From CAZHGD01 sp964531735 (GTDB lineage Bacteria > Armatimonadota > UBA10988), in contig CAZHGD010000053.1 in NCBI GenBank assembly GCA_964531735.1, positions 1-41,718 on the forward strand: 41,718 bases of DNA. Direction: 5' to 3'. Below, in pieces: positions 1 through 7,165 of this stretch (position 1 is its first letter; every line of letters starts with the position of its first letter). The translations under genes and the position numbers were made by a program. The notes below the pieces were generated by a model. It did not search any database, was not told the origin of the DNA, and saw only the letters and a list, made by a program, of their open reading frames with translations.

Positions 1-2
1 TG

Positions 3-479
3 GCGACGGCCACCGCGCCGCCACCGCGCCAGGAGGTGCTCGCCGCCGCCCCGAGACGCCCGCCGCACCCGTTGGTGGCGGCGCTGGCCGACCCGCGCGC
101 CGGCCAGTTCCGGACGGTCAAGTCTGGCCCACGCGAGCTCGATCTGCTGGTGCTGACGCCCGATGGCAACCTTCCGGCGCCCGACACCGCCCAGCGTCCG
201 CTGGTCGTGGCGGCGGCCGACGACCGGCCGCCGTCGGGCGTGAACCGGCTCTGGTCGGCGCTGCCGGCCGACGACGCGTTGTTCCTCCGACCGCACGATG
301 TGCGACGCTGGTGGCGTGACCTGGCCATCCCACCAGCGTGGATCGAGCAGCGCGGCGACCGGGTGGCGGCCATCTGGCTGCCGCCCGCGGTGCGCGCCGG
401 CTGGGAGGCCCGTCATCCGCAGGCCCTGGCGCTGTGGGACAATCTGGGCCGCCGGGTGGGCTGGGACTCGGCGCCATGA
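3..479 (+). CDS. 3' part of an unrecognised protein
   Basis: The frame is open to the left edge of the window, so the true start lies upstream. A GTG at 36 is possible, but the AGGAG before it directly abuts it, which makes it a poor start. The visible 158 codons begin with a Pro/Ala/Arg-rich stretch, followed by a compact region with several Trp residues (a RRWWRD segment) and the hydrophobic strands LDLLVL and AAIWLP. I do not recognise a family and see no membrane segment in this part. The gene ends in TGA about 150 bases before the next coding region, which is on the same strand. Codon use is typical of the window (strong G/C in third positions), which supports real coding. Confidence 0.6.
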   Translation, partial: ATATAPPPRQEVLAAAPRRPPHPLVAALADPRAGQFRTVKSGPRELDLLVLTPDGNLPAPDTAQRPLVVAAADDRPPSGVNRLWSALPADDALFLRPHDVRRWWRDLAIPPAWIEQRGDRVAAIWLPPAVRAGWEARHPQALALWDNLGRRVGWDSAP

Positions 480-631
480 CGGAACTTGCCGGCGGTCCGG
501 ACCTTCTACATGTAGTGCGGCCCCTGCGACCGCGGCCGGACCACGATGGAGACGATATGGTAGCGGGCACCAACCGCGGACCGCTGGCCGAGGGCCACGG
601 CAGGGTCATCGACACGGAGGTCGGCTGAGGT

Positions 632-1660
632 ATGGCGCGGCTGGGTGTATTGCTGCTGTTGCTGGCCCTGCCGGTGACGGGTCAAGAAACGGTGCCCTGC
701 CTGGCGGTGGCACCGCGCGAGCCGTGGCGCGCCGAGCGCTGGCCGCTGGTGGTCCTGCTGGTCGAGCCCGGTGGCGAGTTGCGGCCGGCCGCCGACCAGA
801 TGGGCCGGCTGACGCAGACGCGCGGGGCGCTGCTGATGGTGCTGCACGGCCGTAGCGAGGAAGCGCTGCGCCAGGCACTCCACCAGGTCGAGCAGGTCTA
901 CCCGGTCGCCGACGGCGGCATCTACCTGATGGCGCGCGACGCCATGGCCGAATGGGCACGGCAAGTGGCGTTGCGCTCGGGCTTCGCCGTGCGCGGTCTG
1001 CTGACGGTCGATGCCCCGGCCATCGAAGTGCCACGGGGCCAGGGCCGGAGTGGTCTGAAGGTGGCCATGCTGGTGGTGCGGCCCGAGCGGGCCGCCGCCA
1101 ACCAGCGCCTGGCGGGCGAGCTGCAACGGCGCGACGTGCCCTGCGCGCTGGCCGTGGTCAAGGACAGCGAACTCAACCTCTACATCGGCGCGGCGCTGAC
1201 GCAGATGCTGCCCGGCACCCCGGCGCGCCGGGAGGTGTTCGATCCGGTCACGCGCGCCACGATGAAGGCGCCCGACGGCTGGGAGTTCGTGCGGCACGAC
1301 TACCTCTTCGCCACCGCGCACCGCACCACCGTCGGCGGTCCGCACATCGAGGTGGCCACCGGCACGCTGGGCAAGTTGACCTTCGACGGCTACGTGGACG
1401 CCACGCTCAGCGCCCTGCGCGAAGGCGGCATCGAGTTGTTCGAGAGTGTCCGACTGGTCACCCCGAAGCCCACCCTCAACGCGCACGCCTTCTTCTTCCT
1501 CGACCGGCGGCAGCCCAACCAGGCCCAGCACGTCTACTGGGTGCAGGTGGCTCACGGTCCGCGCATCGTCTCGTTCCGCTGCGCCGCCTCGCGCGAGGAA
1601 CTGACCACCTGGCAGGAAGCCATCCGCAACTTCGCGTTGTCGGTGGCCTTCGACAACTGA
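632..1660 (+). CDS. Secreted protein: degenerate alpha/beta-hydrolase-like domain plus PsbP/DcrB-like domain
   Basis: The 342-residue product starts with a clear signal peptide (residues 1 to about 17, LGVLLLLLALPVTGQ), so it should act outside the cytoplasm. Residues about 35-190 read like an esterase-type alpha/beta hydrolase (strand LVVLLVEPGG, later ALLMVLHG, IYLMARDAMAEW). Where such enzymes have a G-x-S-x-G nucleophile elbow, this protein has ARDAMA, so the catalytic Ser appears to be missing. Residues about 215-342 (APDGWEF at the start, FALSVAF at the end) resemble the PsbP/DcrB/DUF1795 fold. The fold calls are made by eye. A second PsbP-like secreted protein lies at 13087-13563. A GGAGG sits 11 bases before the ATG and a GAGG abuts it. 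The catalytic function is unknown; a binding role is more likely than an enzymatic one. Confidence 0.7.
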   Translation: MARLGVLLLLLALPVTGQETVPCLAVAPREPWRAERWPLVVLLVEPGGELRPAADQMGRLTQTRGALLMVLHGRSEEALRQALHQVEQVYPVADGGIYLMARDAMAEWARQVALRSGFAVRGLLTVDAPAIEVPRGQGRSGLKVAMLVVRPERAAANQRLAGELQRRDVPCALAVVKDSELNLYIGAALTQMLPGTPARREVFDPVTRATMKAPDGWEFVRHDYLFATAHRTTVGGPHIEVATGTLGKLTFDGYVDATLSALREGGIELFESVRLVTPKPTLNAHAFFFLDRRQPNQAQHVYWVQVAHGPRIVSFRCAASREELTTWQEAIRNFALSVAFDN

Positions 1661-1717
1661 GCGGCCCGCCGTGCGTGGTGCCAACTCAGCGCTGGCCACG
1701 TCGGGTCGGTCCCTGAC

Positions 1718-1746
1718 TTGCTGCCACCGGCGGCCCATGCTATGGT
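1718..1746 (+). promoter_or_regulatory. Sigma70-type promoter for the rfbF-rfbG pair
   Basis: TTGCTG (1718-1723) and TATGGT (1741-1746) are separated by 17 bases, and TGC directly precedes the second box, giving an extended -10. Transcription would start near 1753, leaving a leader of about 40 bases before the rfbF ATG at 1792. Confidence 0.55.
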
Positions 1747-1791
1747 ACGACAGCAGTAGGCGTTGGGCATCCAGAGAGGATCAGTCAGCCG

Positions 1792-2568
1792 ATGAAAGCC
1801 ATCATCCTGTGCGGCGGCCAGGGCACGCGCATGCGCGAAGAGACCGAGTACCGACCCAAGCCTCTGGTACCGATCGGCGGGCGGCCGGTGCTCTGGCACA
1901 TCATGAAGATCTACGCGCACTACGGCTTCCGTGAGTTCGTGCTGTGCCTCGGCTACCGCGGCGACCTGATCAAGGAGTACTTCCTGAACTACGAGGCGAT
2001 GAACAACGATTTCACCATCCGCCTCGGTAGTACGCACGAAGTGCACTACCACGGCAAGCACGATGAGCAGGACTTCGCCGTCACCCTCGCCGAGACGGGC
2101 ACCGACAGTATGACCGGCGCGCGCGTCAAGCGCGCCGCGCCCTACTGCAACGGCGGCACGTTCATGGTCACCTATGGCGATGGTGTCAGCGATGTCGATC
2201 TGACCAAGGTGATGGCCTTCCACCGCGCGCACGGCAAACTGGCCACGGTCACGTCGGTCCGGCCGCCTTCGCGCTACGGCGTCCTTGAAATGGCGGATGA
2301 TGGCCGGGTGGAGTGCTTCAACGAGAAGCCGCAAACGTCCGGCTGGATCAACGCCGGGTTCTTCGTGTTCGAACCCGGGGTACTGGACTACCTGAGCGAA
2401 GAGCCTGGCTGCATCCTGGAGAAGGAGCCGCTGGAGCGCCTGGCCCGCGCCGGGCAGTTGATGGCCTATCGCCATCAGGGCTTCTTCTTCGGTATGGACA
2501 CATACCGGGAGTACCTGTACCTTAATGACCTCTGGGACCGGGAGGAAGCGCCGTGGAAGGTGTGGTGA
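1792..2568 (+). CDS. rfbF: Glucose-1-phosphate cytidylyltransferase
   Basis: The enzyme makes CDP-glucose from CTP and glucose 1-phosphate (EC 2.7.7.33), the first step toward CDP-linked 3,6-dideoxy or 6-deoxy sugars of surface polysaccharide. The 258-residue length is normal for the family. The nucleotidyltransferase signature is at residues 3-30 (AIILCGGQGTRM, then RPKPLVPIGG with Lys23). A characteristic region follows: EYFLNYEAMNNDF, then TYGDGVSDVD, the metal-binding strand. It is cytoplasmic with no signal peptide. It overlaps the next gene, rfbG, by 16 bases, so the two are probably translated together. An AGAGAGGA lies 11 bases before the ATG, slightly far for a ribosome site. The family call is secure from the continuous match to known RfbF sequences. 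Confidence 0.95.
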   Translation: MKAIILCGGQGTRMREETEYRPKPLVPIGGRPVLWHIMKIYAHYGFREFVLCLGYRGDLIKEYFLNYEAMNNDFTIRLGSTHEVHYHGKHDEQDFAVTLAETGTDSMTGARVKRAAPYCNGGTFMVTYGDGVSDVDLTKVMAFHRAHGKLATVTSVRPPSRYGVLEMADDGRVECFNEKPQTSGWINAGFFVFEPGVLDYLSEEPGCILEKEPLERLARAGQLMAYRHQGFFFGMDTYREYLYLNDLWDREEAPWKVW

Positions 2569-3539
2569 GCGACTTCTGGCTGGACCGATCGGTGCTGGTG
2601 ACCGGCGCCACGGGTCTGGTCGGTAGCTGGCTGGTCAAGCGACTGAAGCAGTCCGGTGCCCAGGTGGTCTGCCTGGTGCGCGACTGGGTGCCCCAGAGCG
2701 AGCTGGTGCGGGCCAAGACCATCGACCAGGCTCGCGTGGTTCGTGGCGACGTCTGCGACCAGCACCTGATCGAGCGCGCCATCGGCGAGTACGAGGTCGA
2801 CACCGTCTTCCATCTGGCCGCCCAGACCATCGTCGGCATCGCCAACCGCAATCCGGTCACCACCTTCGAGGCCAACATCCAGGGCACCTGGACTCTGCTC
2901 GAAGCCTGTCGCCGCAGCCCGCGCGTCAAGCAGGTGGCCATCGCCTCGTCGGACAAGGCCTATGGCGCGCAGGAAGTGCTGCCCTACGACGAGACCGCGC
3001 CGCTGCAGGGCCAGTATCCCTACGACGTCAGCAAGAGCTGCGCCGACCTGATCGCCCAGAGCTACGCGCGCACCTATGGCCTGCCGGTGGTCATCACCCG
3101 CTGCGGCAACTTCTACGGCGGCGGCGACCTGAACTGGAACCGCATCGTGCCCGGCACCATCCGCTCCATACTGCGCGGCGAACGGCCGGTGATCCGGTCC
3201 GACGGCCAGTTCGTGCGCGACTACTTCTACGTTGAGGACGGCGCCGCGGCCTACCTGATGCTGGTCGAGAAGCTGGCGGCCGATGCCGGGCTGAGCGGCG
3301 AGGCGTTCAACTTCTCCTACGAGGTGCGCCTGACCGTCCTCGACCTGGTGCAGCAACTGCTGACGCTGATGGGTTCCGACCTCACGCCCGACGTGCGCAA
3401 CGAGGCCAGCAACGAGATCCGCGAGCAGTACCTGAGTTCGGAGAAGGCGCGCACCCGCCTCGGCTGGGCACCCGAGCACAACCTTGTGCAGGGCCTGGAG
3501 CGGACCATCGACTGGTACCGCCAGTTCCTCGCCGGGTAG
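2553..3539 (+). CDS. rfbG: CDP-glucose 4,6-dehydratase (extended SDR)
   Basis: It converts CDP-glucose to CDP-4-keto-6-deoxyglucose using bound NAD. The 328 residues show the Rossmann motif GATGLVG (Gly18, 21, 24), the SSDKAYG loop (132-138, active-site Asp134 and Lys135) and the catalytic Y157-x3-K161 in YPYDVSK. The segment NFYGGGDLNWNRI and the FVRDYFYVED stretch fit CDP-glucose dehydratases better than GDP-mannose or dTDP-glucose dehydratases, and the rfbF gene just upstream agrees. The GTG at 2553 was chosen because GGAGG at 2541-2545 sits 7 bases before it; GTG codons at 2562 and 2565 are alternatives. The stop is 6 bases from the convergent stop of the WD40 gene. Genes for the next pathway steps (such as rfbH) are not in the window. 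Confidence 0.92.
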   Translation: MEGVVSDFWLDRSVLVTGATGLVGSWLVKRLKQSGAQVVCLVRDWVPQSELVRAKTIDQARVVRGDVCDQHLIERAIGEYEVDTVFHLAAQTIVGIANRNPVTTFEANIQGTWTLLEACRRSPRVKQVAIASSDKAYGAQEVLPYDETAPLQGQYPYDVSKSCADLIAQSYARTYGLPVVITRCGNFYGGGDLNWNRIVPGTIRSILRGERPVIRSDGQFVRDYFYVEDGAAAYLMLVEKLAADAGLSGEAFNFSYEVRLTVLDLVQQLLTLMGSDLTPDVRNEASNEIREQYLSSEKARTRLGWAPEHNLVQGLERTIDWYRQFLAG

Positions 3540-3545
3540 CTCAGC

Positions 3546-5312
3546 TCACTCGGCGACAGCGCTCAGCGTCCAGAGCTGTGCGGTCTTGCCCACCGCTGCG
3601 GCCAACTGCTTGCCGTCGGCCGACCAGGCCACGGCGGGGCAAGCGCTGTCCAGGGCAATCGAGGCGACCAGCTTGCCCGTCGCCGCCTCGACCAGGTGGA
3701 TGGCCCCGGTGGTGGCTGCCGGAGCGCCGACGGCCACGGCCAACCAGCGGCCATCGGGACTGCCGGCCAGCGCGCAGACGGCTCGCCCCAGCGGCTCCTT
3801 GAACAGCGTCTGGCGGGTCGCGGTGGAGGTCGCCCAGGCGCTCACCGTGCCATCTTCGCTGCCGCTCAGCAGCACGCCGCTGGGCAGATAGGCGACGCAG
3901 CGGGCGGCGCCGCCAACAGCCTTCAACACGGTCAGGTCGCGGGCCGGCTTGCCCTCGGCGTCACGCGGCATCAGCCGGACCGTGGCGTCGCTGAACGCCA
4001 TCGCCAGCGTCTTGTTGTCAGGCGCGTGGGCCAGGTGCAGGATGCGCAGCTCGCCGGCCCACATGCGCCCGTCGCTCAGGTCGCACTTGCGGCCGTCACC
4101 ATAGGCCACGTAGGTGCGGAAGCGCTTCTCCTTGCGACCGTTCTCGTCGACCATCACGTCGCCGTAGCCGGCCGCCGCCCAGTAGGCGCCATCCTCGGTC
4201 CACGACAGCGACATGACCTCGCTGCCCACGATCGGCAGGTTGCGGTCGAACTCGCAGTCGCCCTTCAGCATGGTCGGCCGCGCTCCCAGCCCGGTCACGG
4301 CGAAGCGGTCAGCGCCGGGCACGAAGGCCGCCGCCTGCACCTCACAGCGCGTCTGGCGGTCCGGCTTGAAACGGCCCGACGAGCTGCTGCCGGCCGTCAG
4401 TCGCCAGCGGAACACCTCGCCGTCCTGCGTGCCCAGCACCAGCGACTGCCCGTCACGGGCAAACGCCACGCAGAGCACCGGCGCCGCCGGCTTGGCGAAG
4501 GTCGGCCCCGCCTTGGCCGCCAGGCCGCCGGCCACCGGCCGACTGTCGGGCACCGGCTTCAGCTCCGGCGCCGGTCGCGTCTCGGGCACCGGTAACGGCT
4601 TCGGCTCCGGGCCAGGCTTGGCCGGGCTGGTAATGCCTGACCCCTCGGTGTAGCAGGTCACCTTGGCGACGCTGCCGGCCACGCGAGCCAGCGCCTCGGA
4701 CGCCGTGCCCGTGACAGCCGGAACATAAGGCACTTCCTGCTCACGAAGGAACGCGACGGCAGCGCCGGCCGGCACGGCGGCGGCAGTCGCCGGCCGCGTC
4801 GCGGACAGCTTGCCGCTGAGCACACCGACAATCTCGCCCTTGGCGTTGGCCACCGGCCCGCCCAGGTGGCCCGCCGTCACCGGCAGATCGAGCAGCAGCA
4901 GCCGACCGGCCGCCGCCGCGCTGACGCTCTCCAGGGCGCTCGGCAACGGCTTCAGGCGTTCGCTCGAGGTGTCGGACTCACCGATGCCCCAGGCCTGGAG
5001 CACCGCGCCGGCAGCCGGCTCCGCCGCCTCGCCCAAGGGCAACGCCGGCAGGTTGTGGGCCTGCACCTGCAGGATGGCCAGATCGAGCTGGTCGTCGCTG
5101 GCCAGGATCGCGGCGGTCCATTGGCGACTGCCGAGGCTGACTTCGACGCGGACGGCCTGACGCACCACTTGGGCGCTGGTGAGCAAGTAGCCGTCCTGGT
5201 GGACCACAAACGCGGTGCCCGTGCCGGCGCGCACCGGCGCGCCAGAGACCGCGCCGCTGACCGCCAACAGCCAAGGCAGCCATACCAGGCCACCGCACTT
5301 GCGCACGCACAT
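3546..5312 (-). CDS. Secreted trypsin-like pseudoprotease fused to a WD40 propeller
   Basis: The 588-residue protein begins with a signal peptide (residues 1-24). Residues about 30-190 are a trypsin/HtrA-like domain: GTGTAFVV, LLTSAQVV, DLAIL, LGGPVAN, IVGVLSG. The triad is broken: the usual His is Gln48 and the usual Ser is Leu150, while Asp77 remains. Residues 229-272 form a Pro-rich linker (PEPKP, PELKP repeats), a likely extended spacer. Residues about 278-588 form a WD40-type propeller (CVAFARDG, CVAYLPSG followed by SGSEDGTVSAW, VAWSADGKQLAA). Activity as a protease is very unlikely; a binding or sensing role is inferred. The ATG at 5312 was chosen over longer frames because GGGGAGG precedes it at good spacing and the signal peptide starts there. 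It is last in the minus-strand run, 61 bases after the amidase gene. Confidence 0.82.
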   Translation of the reverse strand: MCVRKCGGLVWLPWLLAVSGAVSGAPVRAGTGTAFVVHQDGYLLTSAQVVRQAVRVEVSLGSRQWTAAILASDDQLDLAILQVQAHNLPALPLGEAAEPAAGAVLQAWGIGESDTSSERLKPLPSALESVSAAAAGRLLLLDLPVTAGHLGGPVANAKGEIVGVLSGKLSATRPATAAAVPAGAAVAFLREQEVPYVPAVTGTASEALARVAGSVAKVTCYTEGSGITSPAKPGPEPKPLPVPETRPAPELKPVPDSRPVAGGLAAKAGPTFAKPAAPVLCVAFARDGQSLVLGTQDGEVFRWRLTAGSSSSGRFKPDRQTRCEVQAAAFVPGADRFAVTGLGARPTMLKGDCEFDRNLPIVGSEVMSLSWTEDGAYWAAAGYGDVMVDENGRKEKRFRTYVAYGDGRKCDLSDGRMWAGELRILHLAHAPDNKTLAMAFSDATVRLMPRDAEGKPARDLTVLKAVGGAARCVAYLPSGVLLSGSEDGTVSAWATSTATRQTLFKEPLGRAVCALAGSPDGRWLAVAVGAPAATTGAIHLVEAATGKLVASIALDSACPAVAWSADGKQLAAAVGKTAQLWTLSAVAE

Positions 5313-5373
5313 GCCGCGCCTCCCCGTTGTTGCCAACAGGATACCATACGCGGCGATGTCGCCCGGCGCACCC

Positions 5374-6681
5374 TCACACGCCGCCGAAACACTCCGGGTC
5401 GACAAACGCGCCGTAGACCGACGGCCGCCGCTGCATCCAGTTGGTGCCCCGGAAGCAGCCGCCGGTCCAGACCCGGTAGCCGTCGTCCAGGTTCACATCG
5501 GCCATGACCAGGTCCTGGTCGCCGTCGTTCCAGGCCAGCACCTCGCCCCGGCGGTCGATGATGCAACTGGCCTGTACCGTGTTGCGCGAGGCCACCAGAC
5601 AGAGCTGGTTGTCCATGGCGTGCGTCCGCTGGATAGCCAGCCAACGGCTGTCGTTGTGAATGGGCGAGCCCATGTTCCAGCGGTCGGCGCGGTGGTCGCC
5701 CATGATCGGCAGGAGCAGGAAGTCGGCCCCGTTCAGGCCCACCATACGCGAGGATTCGGTGGCCGAGCTGTCCATGCAGATGTTGCAGCCGATGCGGCCC
5801 ACCTCGGTATCATAGACGGGGAAGCCATCACCCGGCAGCGTGCCACTGGTGTCCTCGCCGTCAGCGGCCAGGTGCACCTTGTGGTAGCGACCGTCGACCT
5901 CGCCCGTCGGCGCGATCAGCACCGCCGAGTTGAACACGGCGTCGTGGTCACGCTCCCACAGGCCGAGGCAGATGCGCGCGCCGTACTCGCGGGCCAGTGC
6001 GGCAAAGGCGTCGGTCTCCGGGCCCGGTACCGGCAGCGCCAGATCGAGCGACTGACCCGGCACCGCCCATTGCAGCGCGATCTCGGGCAACACCAACAGC
6101 TTGGCGCCGGCCCGACACGCGACCTCGCAGCGGTCACGGTAGAAGGCCACATTGCCGGCCACGGTGTTGATGCCGCCGCGCTGGGCCATCTGGCCCGTGA
6201 CCACCGCCACGCGCACCGGCGGACGCGGCGCCACCGCCGGCAGCGCCTCGATCCGCGGCAACCGCCAGTGGGTCTCGCCGCCGGCCGTCCAGCGGAGCGT
6301 GTAGCGCAGCGTCAAGTATTCGGCGCCGTCGGGAGCGGTCAGCTCCCGCTCGAAGCGCAGCCGACCCGGTGCCACCACGCGCGGCAGCAGGTCGTCGTTG
6401 ACGCCGCTGAGGGCCGGGCGGGCCTCGGGCGCCAGCCGACACCAATGCGCCGAGCAGCGCAGTTGGTCGCGCGGCACCGCCACGCCCTCATGGCTCAGGT
6501 CCACGGTGACGCCGTAGCGCTGGCCGCCACGCACACCGGCCAGCACCACCTGCCAACCACCGACCAGCGTGCGGGTGCCGTTGGCGCGGATGCGAAGCCG
6601 TTCGCCGTCCTGCTCGCAGAGGGGCATGGCGGCGGGGTGCGGGGTCCAGGTCTCCAGCCGGTCGAGGGTCAGCGGTCCCAC
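5374..6681 (-). CDS. Carbon-nitrogen hydrolase (nitrilase superfamily) with N-terminal beta-rich extension
   Basis: Members of this family hydrolyse amides or nitriles through a Glu-Lys-Cys triad. All three are visible in this 435-residue protein: Glu200 (LLVLPEIAL), Lys268 (RYHKVHL) and Cys302 (CNICMDSS). The catalytic domain spans about residues 155-435. The first 150 residues are beta-rich (LRIRANGTRTLVGGW, YLTLRYTLRW) and look like a carbohydrate-binding or sandwich domain, which is unusual for simple amidases. No signal peptide is seen, so it is probably cytoplasmic. The substrate is unknown. The frame stays open upstream to 6930, but that part overlaps the Nudix gene; GTG at 6681 has AGGAG about 7 bases before it and is preferred. 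It follows the Nudix gene by 64 bases in the acpP-fabF run. Confidence 0.85.
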   Translation of the reverse strand: MGPLTLDRLETWTPHPAAMPLCEQDGERLRIRANGTRTLVGGWQVVLAGVRGGQRYGVTVDLSHEGVAVPRDQLRCSAHWCRLAPEARPALSGVNDDLLPRVVAPGRLRFERELTAPDGAEYLTLRYTLRWTAGGETHWRLPRIEALPAVAPRPPVRVAVVTGQMAQRGGINTVAGNVAFYRDRCEVACRAGAKLLVLPEIALQWAVPGQSLDLALPVPGPETDAFAALAREYGARICLGLWERDHDAVFNSAVLIAPTGEVDGRYHKVHLAADGEDTSGTLPGDGFPVYDTEVGRIGCNICMDSSATESSRMVGLNGADFLLLPIMGDHRADRWNMGSPIHNDSRWLAIQRTHAMDNQLCLVASRNTVQASCIIDRRGEVLAWNDGDQDLVMADVNLDDGYRVWTGGCFRGTNWMQRRPSVYGAFVDPECFGGV

Positions 6682-6745
6682 GGTGACAGCTCCTGTGGCG
6701 GAGCCTGGTTCGGCGACGGCCGCCGGCCTCCTGCCGCCGGCGCGG

Positions 6746-7165
6746 TCAGGAGTCGCGGAGGTGCGCGGCGGCGCTCCTGAGCACTTGCCGCTCGCTGGCG
6801 AACGAGATGCGCTCGAGGGCTTCATCCAGCGGGAACCAGAGCACGGCGAACCGCTGCGCGTCGCGCGGGCTGCGCGGTAGGCGCCGGAACCCACGCAGAC
6901 CGAGCAGGAAATAGTGCTGCGTCTGCTCAACCCAGCCGTCAGGCGTGCGGTACTCGACTTCGCTCTCGCCCAAGTCGGCGGTCACCGCCAGGTCGGCAAA
7001 GCCGGTTTCCTCGCCCACCTCGCGCAACGCCGCCTGCAGGTCGGTCTCGCTGCCGTCGACGCCGCCTTTCGGCAAGCGGTACTCGTCGTTGAGGCGCTTG
7101 TGGAGCAGCACCACCCGCTGGCCATGGTGCAGCACACCACCGGCGCTACGGCGGTGGTTACCCAT
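6746..7165 (-). CDS. Nudix hydrolase
   Basis: Nudix enzymes cleave nucleoside diphosphates linked to another group. This 139-residue protein has a complete Nudix box beginning in LPKGGVDGSE: G-x5-E-x7-REVGEETGF, including the metal-binding REVGEE. The small size and the RLPKGG entry resemble Ap4A- or sugar-nucleotide-cleaving members, but the substrate cannot be read from sequence. The ATG at 7165 overlaps the end of fabF by 8 bases, a typical coupled arrangement; an upstream start at 7204 would overlap by 47 bases and is less likely. It is a single-domain cytoplasmic protein transcribed with acpP and fabF. Confidence 0.88.
   Translation of the reverse strand: MGNHRRSAGGVLHHGQRVVLLHKRLNDEYRLPKGGVDGSETDLQAALREVGEETGFADLAVTADLGESEVEYRTPDGWVEQTQHYFLLGLRGFRRLPRSPRDAQRFAVLWFPLDEALERISFASERQVLRSAAAHLRDS

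Noticed and set aside
506..515. Palindrome CTACATGTAG between the first two genes
   Set aside because: It is short, has no regulator nearby, and no promoter boxes align with it, so it is not better than chance.
556..561. TATGGT as a -10 box for the 632-1660 gene
   Set aside because: No acceptable -35 box lies 16-18 bases upstream.
506..1738. 410-codon open frame on the minus strand
   Set aside because: It is antisense to the signal-peptide protein at 632-1660, its product is His/Gln/Arg-rich with no family pattern, and it is explained by the high GC content that keeps opposite frames open.
4550..4630. Repeated Pro/Lys/Glu codons taken as a tandem DNA repeat
   Set aside because: The repeat is only at the protein level (the Pro-rich linker of the WD40 protein); the DNA units are imperfect.
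5215..6780. 521-codon open frame on the plus strand
   Set aside because: It lies antisense to the nitrilase-family gene, whose catalytic triad is intact, and its product is His/Val/Arg-rich as expected of a shadow.
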